Assembly (NCBI RefSeq): GCF_001856685.1
Contig: NZ_CP017812.1
Span: forward strand, 1,364,001-1,428,000
DNA: 64,000 nt
Reading direction: 5' to 3'
Origin: Boudabousia tangfeifanii
Lineage (GTDB): Bacteria > Actinomycetota > Actinomycetes > Actinomycetales > Actinomycetaceae
The notes under the pieces are model-generated. The model made no database searches, was not told where the DNA came from, and saw only the letters and a program-made list of their open reading frames with translations. This document shows positions 35,155 through 45,384 of this stretch, one piece after another; position 1 is the stretch's first letter, and every line of letters begins with the position of its first letter. A program made the position numbers and the translations under genes.

Positions 35155-38151
35155 TCACCTACCGGTTAGCTCCCAGGCATCGGTGCTTTCTCCATCTTCT
35201 TCAGAGGATGCGAGGGCAGATTCATTCTGCGCCATCCAAGCTTCTGGATCAGCACTGGAGGCAGCTGGTTCTTCTGGAGCACTTTCGCCTCGCAACATAG
35301 CCAGTACGGTGGGCAATTGTTCTGGCCCAACAAGGACCTCACGTGCCTTAGAGCCTTCTGAAGGACCTACAATCTCACGTGATTCGAGCAAGTCCATCAA
35401 GCGTCCAGCACGCGCAAAGCCCACCCGCAATTTACGCTGCAGCATCGAGGTCGAACCCAGCTGGGTAGAAATCACCAACTCAGCTGCGGCCAACAAGTCA
35501 TCAAGATCGTCACCGATGTCTTCCGCTACCTTCGCGGTCTTAGGCGGTGCGGTGACATCTGCACGATAGTCAGGTTTAGCCTGTGCCCTTACGAACTCGG
35601 CAATCTGCTGAATTTCAGATTCGTTAACCCAAGCACCTTGGACACGTAGTGGCTTAGACTCCCCTGCCGGGAGATACAGCGCGTCACCTTGGCCAATGAG
35701 CTTTTCTGCTCCTGGCTGGTCCAAAATAACGCGAGAGTCGGCCAACGAAGAAGTTGCGAATGCTAAGCGGGAAGGCACATTAGACTTAATCAAGCCAGTG
35801 ACCACGTCAACCGATGGACGCTGGGTAGCAAGTACGAGGTGAATCCCAGCTGCACGCGCTAACTGAGTGATTCTTTGAATCGATGCTTCCACGTCCCTTG
35901 GTGCCACCATCATCATATCGGCGAGCTCGTCAACTACCACCAACAAATATGGATAAGGCACCAACTTACGTTTGGAATCAGCAGGAACTTTCACCTTGCC
36001 TGCTCGAACAGCGGCATTGAAATCATCGATATGTTTGTAGCCAAAGAAGGCCAAATCGTCGTAGCGATGATCCATTTCTTTCACTACCCATTCAAGTGCT
36101 TCCGCTGCTTTCTTTGGATCCGTGATAATCGGGGTGATTAGATGAGGAATTCCCTCATAGATTGTTAGTTCAACTCGTTTAGGATCAACCAGAATTAGTC
36201 GCACTTGTTCTGGCGTGGCTCGCATCATGATGGAAGTGATCATGGAGTTCACGAAAGATGACTTACCTGAACCGGTAGCGCCAGCAACCAAAAGGTGCGG
36301 GGTCTTAGCAAGGTTGGTGACCACATAGCCACCTTCCACATCTTTACCAACGCCAACTGTGAGCGGGTGAGTATTAGCGAGGGCCTTTCCGCTACGCAAA
36401 ACATCGCCCAAAGCCACAGTTTCACGGTCTGAATTAGGAATCTCCACACCAATGGCAGACTTACCAGGGATTGGGGAAAGAATACGGACGTCAGCACTAG
36501 CTACTGCATAAGCAATATTCTTTGACAAAGCGGTGATGCGTTCGACCTTGACCCCAGGACCCAAGGTAAGTTCATATCGAGTTACCGTCGGCCCGCGGGA
36601 GAAGCCAGTAACAGCGGCATCAACATTGAACTCTTCAAAAACATTCTTAAGGGCGTTGACCACTTGCTCATTTGCGGCGCTACGGGTTTTGTGCGGAGCA
36701 CCCTTAACCAAAAAGTCCGCGCTCGGGAGCTGGTAGTTACTATCATCGAACTCTTGGATCGCAAGAGTAGCTACGTTACCGGTGGCTTCCGGTTCGTTCT
36801 TAGTAGTTACCGCAACTTGCTCTGTTGAATCCTCGGTCGACGTTTGCTTTGCTAAGGACGGAGTCGGACTAGCTGCTGGATTTACTGGCACGTTTTGCGC
36901 ACCACCGGAAATTGGTAAGGCGGTGGTGGCCTCAGGATCATCATTTACCGGGGCTGGCGCATAGGTTCCTGGGGCAGCTTGCGCGGGGGCGGGATAGTAC
37001 TGCGGCGCTGGGTATCCAGCAGGTGCCATGGTTGGCATAGTGCCGGTTGGTTGCTGATAAACCGGAGCCGCGTAGAGCGGATTTCCGTTCTGATCGTAGC
37101 CAACCGGTCGCATGGCATTAGGGTCATAAGCGGGCATTGCCATCATCGGCTGGTTGGTCAGATAGCCAGGAGCCCCTACCGGGTTCGCTCCCCCAGTATT
37201 CCCTTCGAGTCCGGCATTGGGATTAACGGGCGCGCCAGCTGCTTCATTCGTCTTAGTACCCTTGGTTAAGCCACTCGCTTTTTCTTTGAACTTAGCTAGC
37301 CAAGTGCTACCAGTTTTTTCCGCTGGTTTTTCAAAGGTCGTAGTTGCTGCCTGCGCATTACCTTGGGCCTCTTGGTTCTCCCAGTAGTCCTCACTCCAGC
37401 CATGTTGGTTTTCATACTCGGCAACTTGCGGTGAGCGGAAGGGCTCGTCGCCATCATAGTGATCAAGCCGCTGGGCACCTGCCCCTTCATTGTCCTCGCT
37501 ATTTCGGCCTCGGGAAGTAAATTTGGCGAACAGGTTACGAGTGTTTTCCCAAGCCACTGAGAAAGGAGTATTCGTGGCGATCAGGAGCGAATAGACTCCA
37601 AAAATAGCCATTAAGGGGATGGCGCCCCAAGCAGACAAAAGGACATAAAGTGGGTGCGCGAAGAACCACCCAAGAATGCCGCCACTAGCCATGATTTGCG
37701 GCATTTGCGAAATGGTTGGACCGCCTTGAGCGGCATGCGAAATACCAGTCAAAGCAATCATTACGCCCAAAGCGCCGATAATCCAATGCGACATCGCACC
37801 TGGGCGAGATTGTCCACGGTAAAGGGCAATGACTAGTCCAACCCCGAAGGCAGGTAGGAAAACCGAATAGAGTCCTAATAAACCAGCCGCCACATTGTGA
37901 ATCACGGTGCCAGCAGTACCACTGATTTGGAACCATTCACGTAAGGCGACAATCAAAGACAAGGCCAAGATCAGTAATGCTAGCCCGTCTCTGCGAAGCG
38001 CCGGATTCATCTTAGGTTTTGCCGTCGCATTTTTGCTTTGCTTACCAGCGCTTGCTTCCTCCCATTTTTCTTTGGGTAGAGAAGAGCGCTTACTTTGGTT
38101 CTTGCCAGCAGTCTTAGTGCCGGTATTTGGTTTCGGTTTTCGCGTAGCCAT
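35155..38151 (-). CDS. ftsK: FtsK, DNA translocase
   Basis: Pumps chromosome ends through the closing septum and supports dimer resolution. Four hydrophobic segments near the N-terminus (about residues 58-190) anchor it. A long Pro/Ala/Met/Tyr-rich linker follows (about 200-450, many APAQ, YPAP and GNP runs). The motor has [12 protein letters not shown], Walker [17 protein letters not shown] near 625 and Walker [14 protein letters not shown] near 735. The C-terminal gamma winged helix ([19 protein letters not shown]) near 920 reads KOPS sites. The frame is open to 38193, but the ATG at 38151 (MATRK) is the natural start (998 residues); no strong ribosome binding site is seen. Confidence 0.95.
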   Translation of the reverse strand: MATRKPKPNTGTKTAGKNQSKRSSLPKEKWEEASAGKQSKNATAKPKMNPALRRDGLALLILALSLIVALREWFQISGTAGTVIHNVAAGLLGLYSVFLPAFGVGLVIALYRGQSRPGAMSHWIIGALGVMIALTGISHAAQGGPTISQMPQIMASGGILGWFFAHPLYVLLSAWGAIPLMAIFGVYSLLIATNTPFSVAWENTRNLFAKFTSRGRNSEDNEGAGAQRLDHYDGDEPFRSPQVAEYENQHGWSEDYWENQEAQGNAQAATTTFEKPAEKTGSTWLAKFKEKASGLTKGTKTNEAAGAPVNPNAGLEGNTGGANPVGAPGYLTNQPMMAMPAYDPNAMRPVGYDQNGNPLYAAPVYQQPTGTMPTMAPAGYPAPQYYPAPAQAAPGTYAPAPVNDDPEATTALPISGGAQNVPVNPAASPTPSLAKQTSTEDSTEQVAVTTKNEPEATGNVATLAIQEFDDSNYQLPSADFLVKGAPHKTRSAANEQVVNALKNVFEEFNVDAAVTGFSRGPTVTRYELTLGPGVKVERITALSKNIAYAVASADVRILSPIPGKSAIGVEIPNSDRETVALGDVLRSGKALANTHPLTVGVGKDVEGGYVVTNLAKTPHLLVAGATGSGKSSFVNSMITSIMMRATPEQVRLILVDPKRVELTIYEGIPHLITPIITDPKKAAEALEWVVKEMDHRYDDLAFFGYKHIDDFNAAVRAGKVKVPADSKRKLVPYPYLLVVVDELADMMMVAPRDVEASIQRITQLARAAGIHLVLATQRPSVDVVTGLIKSNVPSRLAFATSSLADSRVILDQPGAEKLIGQGDALYLPAGESKPLRVQGAWVNESEIQQIAEFVRAQAKPDYRADVTAPPKTAKVAEDIGDDLDDLLAAAELVISTQLGSTSMLQRKLRVGFARAGRLMDLLESREIVGPSEGSKAREVLVGPEQLPTVLAMLRGESAPEEPAASSADPEAWMAQNESALASSEEDGESTDAWELTGR

Positions 38152-38227
38152 AGTGCTTTTGACGTTACCGAAGGCGAGCACGCAACCGTTCAAGGCGCGC
38201 CGATAAACCTAGTTTTTAGGCCAAGGT

Positions 38228-38250
38228 ACACAGCCCATCTCTAGCTGTGT
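38228..38250. other. Short hairpin between the PfkB-family gene and ftsK
   Basis: ACACAGC (38228-38234) and GCTGTGT (38244-38250) form 7-bp arms with a 9-base loop in the 123-base gap between the ftsK start and the upstream gene's stop. No clear T-tract follows, so terminator function is doubtful. Confidence 0.3.
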
Positions 38251-38274
38251 CCGGCAACGTATCAAAGGTAGTTT

Positions 38275-39264
38275 TTACGGTTGATAGACCACTGCCATGG
38301 CCTCGGCGTCAAGACCTTCATGCAAAATAATCCGATCGATTTGATCCGCCTCGGGGCATACCGCCGTGCCAAACTTGGAGACTGCAATAGCGGCAGCAAT
38401 ATTTGCTCGTAAAACTGCCTCGGCCATGGGTTTACCCAACAAGAGGTTGGCAATAAGCACGCCAGTGTGGGTATCCCCCACCCCGGTGGTATCCACTCGC
38501 GGGCGCAAGAATGCGGGAGTTTGCCGCAAGGGAGCATTTGCATGTTCTTGGAAAATGGAGCCTTCTGCCCCTCGACGCCAAACAATCGCCGCCTCGGGAG
38601 GCAACAGCCGACGGCATACTTCTAGTGGATCTTCCCCGTTAAAACGACGAGTTAGCACATTGCCTTGTCGCACGTTCATGGTGAGCAAAGTCGTTTTGGA
38701 AAATACCGTATGCAGCAGTTCGAGTGGGACGTCCTCAATTGCTCCCCCCAAAGACAGGGCCAGTTTCACGCCCTCGGGGAGTTCTTCGGCCCATCGGGAA
38801 AGCACCCACCCAGAGCCGGGCCCAGCCAAGTCGACTCCAGAAATATAGACACAGTCACCCGGCTTAACTTCAACTCGACGCAAATCTGAAAGCTGTGGAT
38901 CAGCTTCCACCCCGGGGGAACGAACGGTGGTCATCAGACCATCACTCTGAATTAGTGAGATTGACATGCCCGTATCACCGACCATGTCCTCTACCGCCAA
39001 ATCAATATTTTCTTCGATTAAAGCTGCACGAACTGCATGCGAATTGGCGCCAGTACCAAGCGGAGAGGCGTGGGAAACCGCTACCCCTTGTCGCCGAGCC
39101 GAGGCCGCCACCACGAAGCCATCACCAACTAGAGCCGAGGACGAAGAAGCTGTTACCGAAGTACCTTCAGCAGGCAAATGAGGCACGTGCATCGGCAAGG
39201 TCAACAAGGCCGAGGCCGTAGAAACCAGCCGAGGAGCGCCTTCAGTTGTGGCAACGCTTTCCAT
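38275..39264 (-). CDS. PfkB-family carbohydrate kinase
   Basis: A ribokinase/PfkB-fold sugar or nucleoside kinase with unknown substrate. The C-terminal signature reads VDTTGVGDTHTGVLIA (about residues 265-280), retaining the catalytic Asp of the family motif DTxGAGD but with Val for Ala and Thr-His after the Asp. GANSHAVRAAL resembles the sugar-binding region. Length (329) fits the family. It lies 23 bases after lysX with AAGGAGTC upstream and is probably co-transcribed with it; no functional link is evident. Confidence 0.8.
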   Translation of the reverse strand: MESVATTEGAPRLVSTASALLTLPMHVPHLPAEGTSVTASSSSALVGDGFVVAASARRQGVAVSHASPLGTGANSHAVRAALIEENIDLAVEDMVGDTGMSISLIQSDGLMTTVRSPGVEADPQLSDLRRVEVKPGDCVYISGVDLAGPGSGWVLSRWAEELPEGVKLALSLGGAIEDVPLELLHTVFSKTTLLTMNVRQGNVLTRRFNGEDPLEVCRRLLPPEAAIVWRRGAEGSIFQEHANAPLRQTPAFLRPRVDTTGVGDTHTGVLIANLLLGKPMAEAVLRANIAAAIAVSKFGTAVCPEADQIDRIILHEGLDAEAMAVVYQP

Positions 39265-39287
39265 ATTGACTCCTTCGTTCCTAACTA

Positions 39288-42200
39288 TTAGTTGGCATTC
39301 CTAACGAAGGGGAAGGCCAAAGTCTGTCGAATATTGGTTCCAGTCAGCAACATAACTAACCGATCTACCCCTAATCCTAAACCACCAGTGGGTGGCATTC
39401 CCAAATCTAGCGAGCGCAGGAAGTCTTCATCAATACTCATGGCTTCGGCATCACCAGCGGCTGCCGCCAACGATTGCGCGGTAAATCGCAGTCGCTGATC
39501 GCGTGGATCAGTCAGTTCTGTATAGGCCGTTCCGAGTTCCATTCCGAACGCGACCAAGTCCCACCGCTCTGCCAAATCTGGATTCGAACGACTACGACGG
39601 GTCAATGGCGAGGTGCTCACCGGGAAATCAATATAGAAGGTGGGCGCTATGGTGTTCGCTTCAACCAGTTCATCGTAGAGTACACCGATTAATTCGCCCC
39701 ACTGCGGTAACGGCGGTACCGGCAAATCATGGGCCGTACAGATTCGCAGCAGTTCTTCAGCGCTAGTTTCAGTCGTGATCTCTTGCCCCACGGCCTGCGA
39801 GATCGCAGTCAATACTGGAATCACAGGCCACGGACCAGATAGGTCAAACTCGGCTAAATCGACTCCGTCAATTTGGGCGATAACTTCAGCTGCAGGCAGG
39901 TCAGTTACCGGTCGCAAGCAGATTTCCCGACCATACAGATCGACTGCTGCTCGTTTAATCAACGTTTCAGTCAGCATCCGCATATCGTGGTAGTCTGCAC
40001 CCACCCGATAGGCTTCTAGCGAGGTGAACTCGGGGTTATGGGTAGCATCGGCTCCTTCGTTTCTAAACGAGCGACCCATTTCGAAAATCGCCTGCATTCC
40101 CGCAACTAGGAGTCGCTTGAGGTAAAGTTCTGGGGCGATACGCAAATAGACATCGGTCGAATATGCATTCATTCGGGTGATAAACGGCCGCGCATTCGCA
40201 CCACCTTTGACCGCGTGAAGCATCGGGGTTTCGACCTCGGTAAAAGCAGCCTCGCTTAAAGTGCGACGGATAGATGCCAGCACTTGGCAACGTCGATAGA
40301 AGTTATCGAGGGCGTCTGGCGTCTGCAGCAATTGCAGAGTTCTAAAGCGTGCGCTGGTTTGCGCCTCAAGACGGGTCCCCACTGCTGGCAATGGTCGCAA
40401 GCATTTGGCGTTAAGTTTCCATTTGCTAGCGGCTAATGAGATTTGTCCAGTACGCGATCGTGCCGGTTCACCCGCAACGGTAACTAGGTCGCCTAAATCC
40501 AAGAGCTTTAGATCGTCCCAATCGGCCTCGCTCAAACGATCCCGCGAGAAAATGATCTGAAGCTTTTCGCTGCGATGATACAAGTCGCAGAAGACTACTC
40601 CCCCGTGACGCCGACAAGAACGAATCCGGCCGGATGATAGCACCGGTTGCTTCGCAACTTCCCCAGGTTGCAAGGTCTGAGCTAAAAGCTCAATAGTTTG
40701 TAGCTCAAGCCCCGACCCATTGTTCATTTCTTCTTGAGCTGCCGGGTATGGGTCACGCCCTCGGCTAGCTAACAGTTCTGCTTTCGTTCGACGTCCTTGT
40801 TCTTGTTCTGACAAGGTAAAACGAGCCATCGCTTCTTCTAGCGAAGTCTCTTCGATTTCTTGCAAATCTTGGAGATAGGCATCGTCAATTTCCCACAAGC
40901 GTCCCGAAGGAATCCGCAGGCCCAATGAAGGCAAGAATCCTTCAAGGCGAGCCGAAGCGAGCAACACGCTAGCTCCTTGCGAAGAATGGCGGAAAGCTAA
41001 ATAGCGCGGGAACCACTCTGGTTGATAACGCGCATTTGATTCGTAAAGCGATTCGAGTTGCCAGAAACGAGAGCCAAAACGCATAAATGCCAGCACGAGC
41101 CGTCGCCACCAAGAGGCGTTTACTGCCTCGCCGAGGACGAAAAGCTGTCGGAACATCGCAAAATTGAGAGAAATGCGAGAAATGCCGGTGTCTCGACCAT
41201 GCTCGATCAAGGCCACGACGCAGGCTTCCACGATGCCATTGACAGATTCGCGGTTGCGGCGCATTAAGTTTAAGGAAAGGCCATTTCGGCCCCAGGGTAC
41301 GAAGGTTAGCAAACAATGCAGTTCATCGTCTTTGCGTGCCGTAACCACCACTTGACGGGCGTCCTCGGCCTCCAAGATACGATCTAGGCTCATGGTAAAG
41401 CCGCGTTCTTCACCCTGGCGGAAAGCTGCGGCAGCCTGCCTCAACTGGGCAACTTCTTCAATCGGAATCTGATCGAGGCGACGCACCTCGATTTCGACAC
41501 CATGACGATGGGCTCGACGTACCGACTGCATGAGGGCACGCATTTGACTGCTCGTGGCGTCAAAAGTATCAGTGTGAATGATGGCTTCATCGCCCATCAT
41601 GTGAACATTAAACCCAGCCTGGCGGTAAGCCTGTGCGCCCTTGGTAGAAACCGAAAGCGCCCCTGGAGCCCAGCCATTTTCGAAGCACACGTCGAGCCAG
41701 GCTTCAATCGCTTCATTCCAATAGTTTGGGTCACCGAGAGGATCCGAGGCCGCAACGGCAGCTCCCCCAGATACCGCATATGAAATCGCCGCCTTGCCAG
41801 AAGGAGCGAAAACGATGGCCCGCTCGGTACGCGTGGCATAGTAACCAAGAGAGTCTTCTGGATATTCGGCCAAGAAGCGACGTACCGCTAAGTCTTCCTC
41901 TCTAGTTGAGCCAGGTTCTCCACTTCCACGCAAGAAGATAACAATGGTGGCAATTAAAACGAGCATTGCCGCGATAGAGATGGTCTCGCCCCAAAGCAGA
42001 GGACCGGCCGGTAAGGTCTCTTTCGGGAATGGAGACCAGCTGTTACCTAATAGTCGTAAGACCACCCAGCGGGCAGCTTGGTCGGCAGAGGCGAGGCCTC
42101 CACGGAAAAGTCGTGCTCCCATGAAACCAAAGGAAGAAACGACTGCGAGACCGCCAACCAAGGTTAATAGTGCTCCGCGCCAAGCACCCCGAACCAAGCG

Positions 42201-42689
42201 AGCAGTAAATGACGAGCGACCCCAGAAGAGCAGCCAAAGCGCAACCAAATTAGCAAATGCGACAACTAAATTGAGTACCACTTCTACCGTGGTTGCGGGG
42301 GCTTCAGTAGTGGTAAGAGTCGCAGGATTAAGCCATAAAGTACTGATATTCGTAACGAATAGTAGTACGAAATAAACGATTAATCCCCACCAAATTATTG
42401 CTTTACGGCGAATCGTAATCGAGGCCGCCAAAGCAATCATGGCCGCACTAAACAGCGAGGAAGTGATAGGAATACCGAGCCCATTGGCGTAGCTGGCTAC
42501 CAGCTGCACCCAGTCCAGTTCGGATAGTGGAGTAAGGAAGAGCAGGAGAGATAACGCGGCTCCAAAGTAGAGCATGCGCCCAAAAATGACGGGAACTGCT
42601 CGCTTGAGCTTTACGGTATTAGTCTCCCGTTTGAGCTTGGCCGTATTTGAACTACTAGACGGAATGTGCTGCGTTTCTCCACGGCTCAT
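39288..42689 (-). CDS. lysX: LysX, fused phosphatidylglycerol lysyltransferase / lysyl-tRNA synthetase
   Basis: A single 1133-residue protein that charges lysine onto tRNA and transfers it to phosphatidylglycerol, raising resistance to cationic peptides. Residues 1 to about 240 contain six or seven membrane spans. Residues about 260-560 form the DUF2156 lysyltransferase domain. Residues about 660-760 form an OB fold, and about 780-1133 a class II synthetase with motif 2 GRSFRNEGADATHNPEF and motif 3 GLGLGVDRLVMLL. The domain order matches mycobacterial LysX. Whether the genome has a separate lysyl-tRNA synthetase cannot be seen. The ATG follows GGAAAA. Confidence 0.93.
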   Translation of the reverse strand: MSRGETQHIPSSSSNTAKLKRETNTVKLKRAVPVIFGRMLYFGAALSLLLFLTPLSELDWVQLVASYANGLGIPITSSLFSAAMIALAASITIRRKAIIWWGLIVYFVLLFVTNISTLWLNPATLTTTEAPATTVEVVLNLVVAFANLVALWLLFWGRSSFTARLVRGAWRGALLTLVGGLAVVSSFGFMGARLFRGGLASADQAARWVVLRLLGNSWSPFPKETLPAGPLLWGETISIAAMLVLIATIVIFLRGSGEPGSTREEDLAVRRFLAEYPEDSLGYYATRTERAIVFAPSGKAAISYAVSGGAAVAASDPLGDPNYWNEAIEAWLDVCFENGWAPGALSVSTKGAQAYRQAGFNVHMMGDEAIIHTDTFDATSSQMRALMQSVRRAHRHGVEIEVRRLDQIPIEEVAQLRQAAAAFRQGEERGFTMSLDRILEAEDARQVVVTARKDDELHCLLTFVPWGRNGLSLNLMRRNRESVNGIVEACVVALIEHGRDTGISRISLNFAMFRQLFVLGEAVNASWWRRLVLAFMRFGSRFWQLESLYESNARYQPEWFPRYLAFRHSSQGASVLLASARLEGFLPSLGLRIPSGRLWEIDDAYLQDLQEIEETSLEEAMARFTLSEQEQGRRTKAELLASRGRDPYPAAQEEMNNGSGLELQTIELLAQTLQPGEVAKQPVLSSGRIRSCRRHGGVVFCDLYHRSEKLQIIFSRDRLSEADWDDLKLLDLGDLVTVAGEPARSRTGQISLAASKWKLNAKCLRPLPAVGTRLEAQTSARFRTLQLLQTPDALDNFYRRCQVLASIRRTLSEAAFTEVETPMLHAVKGGANARPFITRMNAYSTDVYLRIAPELYLKRLLVAGMQAIFEMGRSFRNEGADATHNPEFTSLEAYRVGADYHDMRMLTETLIKRAAVDLYGREICLRPVTDLPAAEVIAQIDGVDLAEFDLSGPWPVIPVLTAISQAVGQEITTETSAEELLRICTAHDLPVPPLPQWGELIGVLYDELVEANTIAPTFYIDFPVSTSPLTRRSRSNPDLAERWDLVAFGMELGTAYTELTDPRDQRLRFTAQSLAAAAGDAEAMSIDEDFLRSLDLGMPPTGGLGLGVDRLVMLLTGTNIRQTLAFPFVRNAN

Positions 42690-42698
42690 ATATTTTCC

Positions 42699-44408
42699 TT
42701 AGACTTCTGTAACTACCGGGACGATCATCGGACGACGACGGAGGCGACGAGCAACCCAGCGTCCGATCACGCGACGCATGGTTTGCTGTAATTGCTTTGC
42801 TGGGACATTGCCTGGCTTGGCTGCTTCCGCTAGCGCTTCGGCCACTTCTACCTGGATTTCCTCAAAGACGGATTCGTCCTCGGCCACCCCACGCATGGTA
42901 ATGGTTGGGCCGGCAAGCACCGTACCGGTAGTCTTTTCGACTACCGCGTGCACGGCCACGAAACCTTCGGCGCCAAGGACCAAACGATCCTTCAGTTCAT
43001 CATCACTGAGTTCGCCGATGGACGAGCCATCAACATAAACGTAGTCGCAAGGCACCTGGCCAACGACGCGAGCTTGGCGGTCAACCAAGTCAACGACCAC
43101 GCCGTCCTCGGCTAGCACCACATTTTCAGGGGCGATACCCGTTTGAATGGCGAGGCGACCATTGGCAACCAAGTGTCGAATTTCGCCGTGGATGGGCATG
43201 ACATTATCTGGCTGGACAATGTTGTAGCAGTAAAGCAATTCGCCGGCAGAGGCGTGACCCGAAACGTGTACTCGCTTCTGTCCTTGGTGTACTACGTTGG
43301 CGCCCAAACGCATCAAACCGTTAATCACTCGGAAGACAGAATTCTCATTGCCAGGGATCAAGGAGGAAGCAAAAATGACGGTATCGCCCGGGTCTACCTC
43401 CACGAAGCGGTGAGAGCCAGCAGCGATTCGAGCTAAAGCAGCCATTGGCTCACCTTGCGAACCGGTCGCCATAAAGACCCGCTGTTCGGGCGGCAAGGAC
43501 ATGACATCCTTAGTATCAACCAAAACGCCATCTGGAATCTGCAAGAACTCGAGTTCGTTGGCGATCTTCATATTGCGTTCCATGGAACGGCCAATGAGGC
43601 AAACGCGGCGGCCATGAGCGACAGCGGCGTTAATTACCTGCTGGACACGGTGCACGTGTGAAGCAAACGAGGCCACGATGATCTGGCCGGTCGAGGCAGC
43701 AAAAACCTGATCGAGTACTGGACCAATTTCGCGTTCATGGGTAGTGAAACCTGGTACTTCCGCATTGGTCGAATCGACGAGGAATAAGTCAACGCCTTCT
43801 TCGCCTAAACGAGCGAAAGAACGCAAGTCGGTAATGCGCCCATCGAGTGGAAGCTGATCCATCTTAAAGTCGCCGGTTACCAGCGCAGTGCCCGCGTCAG
43901 TGCGAATCATGACAGCTAGGGCGTCTGGAATGGAATGGTTTACTGCCACATATTCCAGTTCGAATGGGTCGAGGACGGTTTCGTCGCCCTCGGCCACTAC
44001 TACCAACTTAGGATTTTCGATGTGATGTTCCTTCAGCTTCGGCTCTAGGAACGCAAGAGTGAGTTCAGAACCGTAGATCGGAATATCAGAGCGAAGGCGA
44101 AGCAAGTAAGGCACCGCCCCAATGTGGTCTTCGTGGCCATGAGTCAAGACCATGCCAACCACATCATCTAGGCGATCTGCGATAGCCGAGAAATCTGGCA
44201 AGATCAGATCAACCCCAGGCTGGTTTTCCTCGGGGAAAAGCACCCCACAGTCTACGATTAACAGCTTGCCTTCGGTTTCGAAAACAGTCATGTTACGTCC
44301 AACTTCCCCAAGGCCACCTAGTGGGGTGACGCGTAGGGCGTTGGAAGCAAGCGGGGCAGGTTCTGGCAGATTATCGTATAAAGGCTTCACAGTATTATTG
44401 TGCCTCAC
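42699..44408 (-). CDS. rnj: RNase J
   Basis: A metallo-beta-lactamase/beta-CASP ribonuclease with 5'-exo- and endonuclease activity, central to mRNA decay and rRNA maturation. Features are GGLGEVGRNMTVFE, the metal-binding LTHGHEDHIGAVPYLL near residue 90, VTGDFKMDQ and the beta-CASP motifs FASHVHRVQQ and HVSGHASAGEL. Length (569) is normal. The start is uncertain: GTG at 44408 lacks a ribosome binding site and GTG at 44390 has GAGG 12 bases upstream. dapA precedes it by 50 bases. Confidence 0.95.
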   Translation of the reverse strand: MRHNNTVKPLYDNLPEPAPLASNALRVTPLGGLGEVGRNMTVFETEGKLLIVDCGVLFPEENQPGVDLILPDFSAIADRLDDVVGMVLTHGHEDHIGAVPYLLRLRSDIPIYGSELTLAFLEPKLKEHHIENPKLVVVAEGDETVLDPFELEYVAVNHSIPDALAVMIRTDAGTALVTGDFKMDQLPLDGRITDLRSFARLGEEGVDLFLVDSTNAEVPGFTTHEREIGPVLDQVFAASTGQIIVASFASHVHRVQQVINAAVAHGRRVCLIGRSMERNMKIANELEFLQIPDGVLVDTKDVMSLPPEQRVFMATGSQGEPMAALARIAAGSHRFVEVDPGDTVIFASSLIPGNENSVFRVINGLMRLGANVVHQGQKRVHVSGHASAGELLYCYNIVQPDNVMPIHGEIRHLVANGRLAIQTGIAPENVVLAEDGVVVDLVDRQARVVGQVPCDYVYVDGSSIGELSDDELKDRLVLGAEGFVAVHAVVEKTTGTVLAGPTITMRGVAEDESVFEEIQVEVAEALAEAAKPGNVPAKQLQQTMRRVIGRWVARRLRRRPMIVPVVTEV

Positions 44409-44458
44409 TTTTGTTGATTTTTTTGGTTAACAGTTTTGTTTTACCCAACCAAATAGGG

Positions 44459-45340
44459 TCATAAGGTGGCTAGTGCCTCGCGAAGTTCTTTGAGTTCTTT
44501 TTCGCTGGCTGGCACTAGTGGTAGACGACAAGTATTGCCTGCAATAATGCCGGTTTCTACCATTGCCGCCTTAGCCATGACGGCACCTTGGCCGCCACCC
44601 ATGATGGCGTTAATAATCGGGCGTAGCTTGGCCTGAGTTTGGCGAGCAGTTTCCAATTCGCCGGCATCAACTGCGTCAACCAAAGCTCGCAATTGTGGCG
44701 CTGCCACGTGACCGACTACGGAAACACAGCCGACTGCCCCATTAGCCAAGAAGCTAAGGTTTAAGCCGTCGTCGCCACTGTAGTAGGCCAAGCCGGTGCG
44801 TTCAGCACGCGCAGTTCCGAGGGCGGGATCACCGGTTGCATCCTTTACTGCCACAATCTGCTCGATCTTCGCTAGCCGATCAAGGGTTTCATCTGCAAAA
44901 GCAATCCCGGTGCGTCCAGGAATGTCATAGAGCATGCAGGGCAAGTCATTGGAAGCCACGATCTTGGTGACGTGCTGGTATAGGCCTTCCTGGGAAGGAC
45001 GGTTGTAGTAAGGGGCGCAAACTAGCATGCCTTCGGCCCCAGCTTCTTGCGCGTCCTGAGCCATGGCGATGGCGTGGGTAGTGTCGTTGGTGCAAACTCC
45101 GGAGTAAACCATGGCGCGGCCAGCGGCAACGGATACTGCGGTGCGAATTAGTTCTCGTTTTTCTGGACGGTGAGTGGTGGGGGCTTCCCCAGTGGTGCCA
45201 GAGACGAGGAGGGCGTCACAACCACCTTCGATTAGGTGTTCGACTAGTTTGCTGTAGCTGTTGAAATCGATGTCCCCGTCCTCGTGCATGGGGGTAACCA
45301 TAGCTACTGACAGGGATCCAAATGGGCGTTTTTGACTCAT
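44459..45340 (-). CDS. dapA: DapA, 4-hydroxy-tetrahydrodipicolinate synthase
   Basis: Condenses pyruvate with aspartate semialdehyde, the first committed step of the lysine/diaminopimelate branch. Features are LVSGTTGEAPTT near residue 44, YDIPGRTG (catalytic Tyr) near 138 and the Schiff-base lysine in VAVKDATGD near 165. Length (293) is standard. It is separated from dapB by a GNAT gene and followed by rnj. AAGGATAG lies upstream of the ATG. Confidence 0.97.
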   Translation of the reverse strand: MSQKRPFGSLSVAMVTPMHEDGDIDFNSYSKLVEHLIEGGCDALLVSGTTGEAPTTHRPEKRELIRTAVSVAAGRAMVYSGVCTNDTTHAIAMAQDAQEAGAEGMLVCAPYYNRPSQEGLYQHVTKIVASNDLPCMLYDIPGRTGIAFADETLDRLAKIEQIVAVKDATGDPALGTARAERTGLAYYSGDDGLNLSFLANGAVGCVSVVGHVAAPQLRALVDAVDAGELETARQTQAKLRPIINAIMGGGQGAVMAKAAMVETGIIAGNTCRLPLVPASEKELKELREALATL

Positions 45341-45384
45341 GATATAAAACTATCCTTATTTCGCTGGCTTGTCACGATGCCAGA

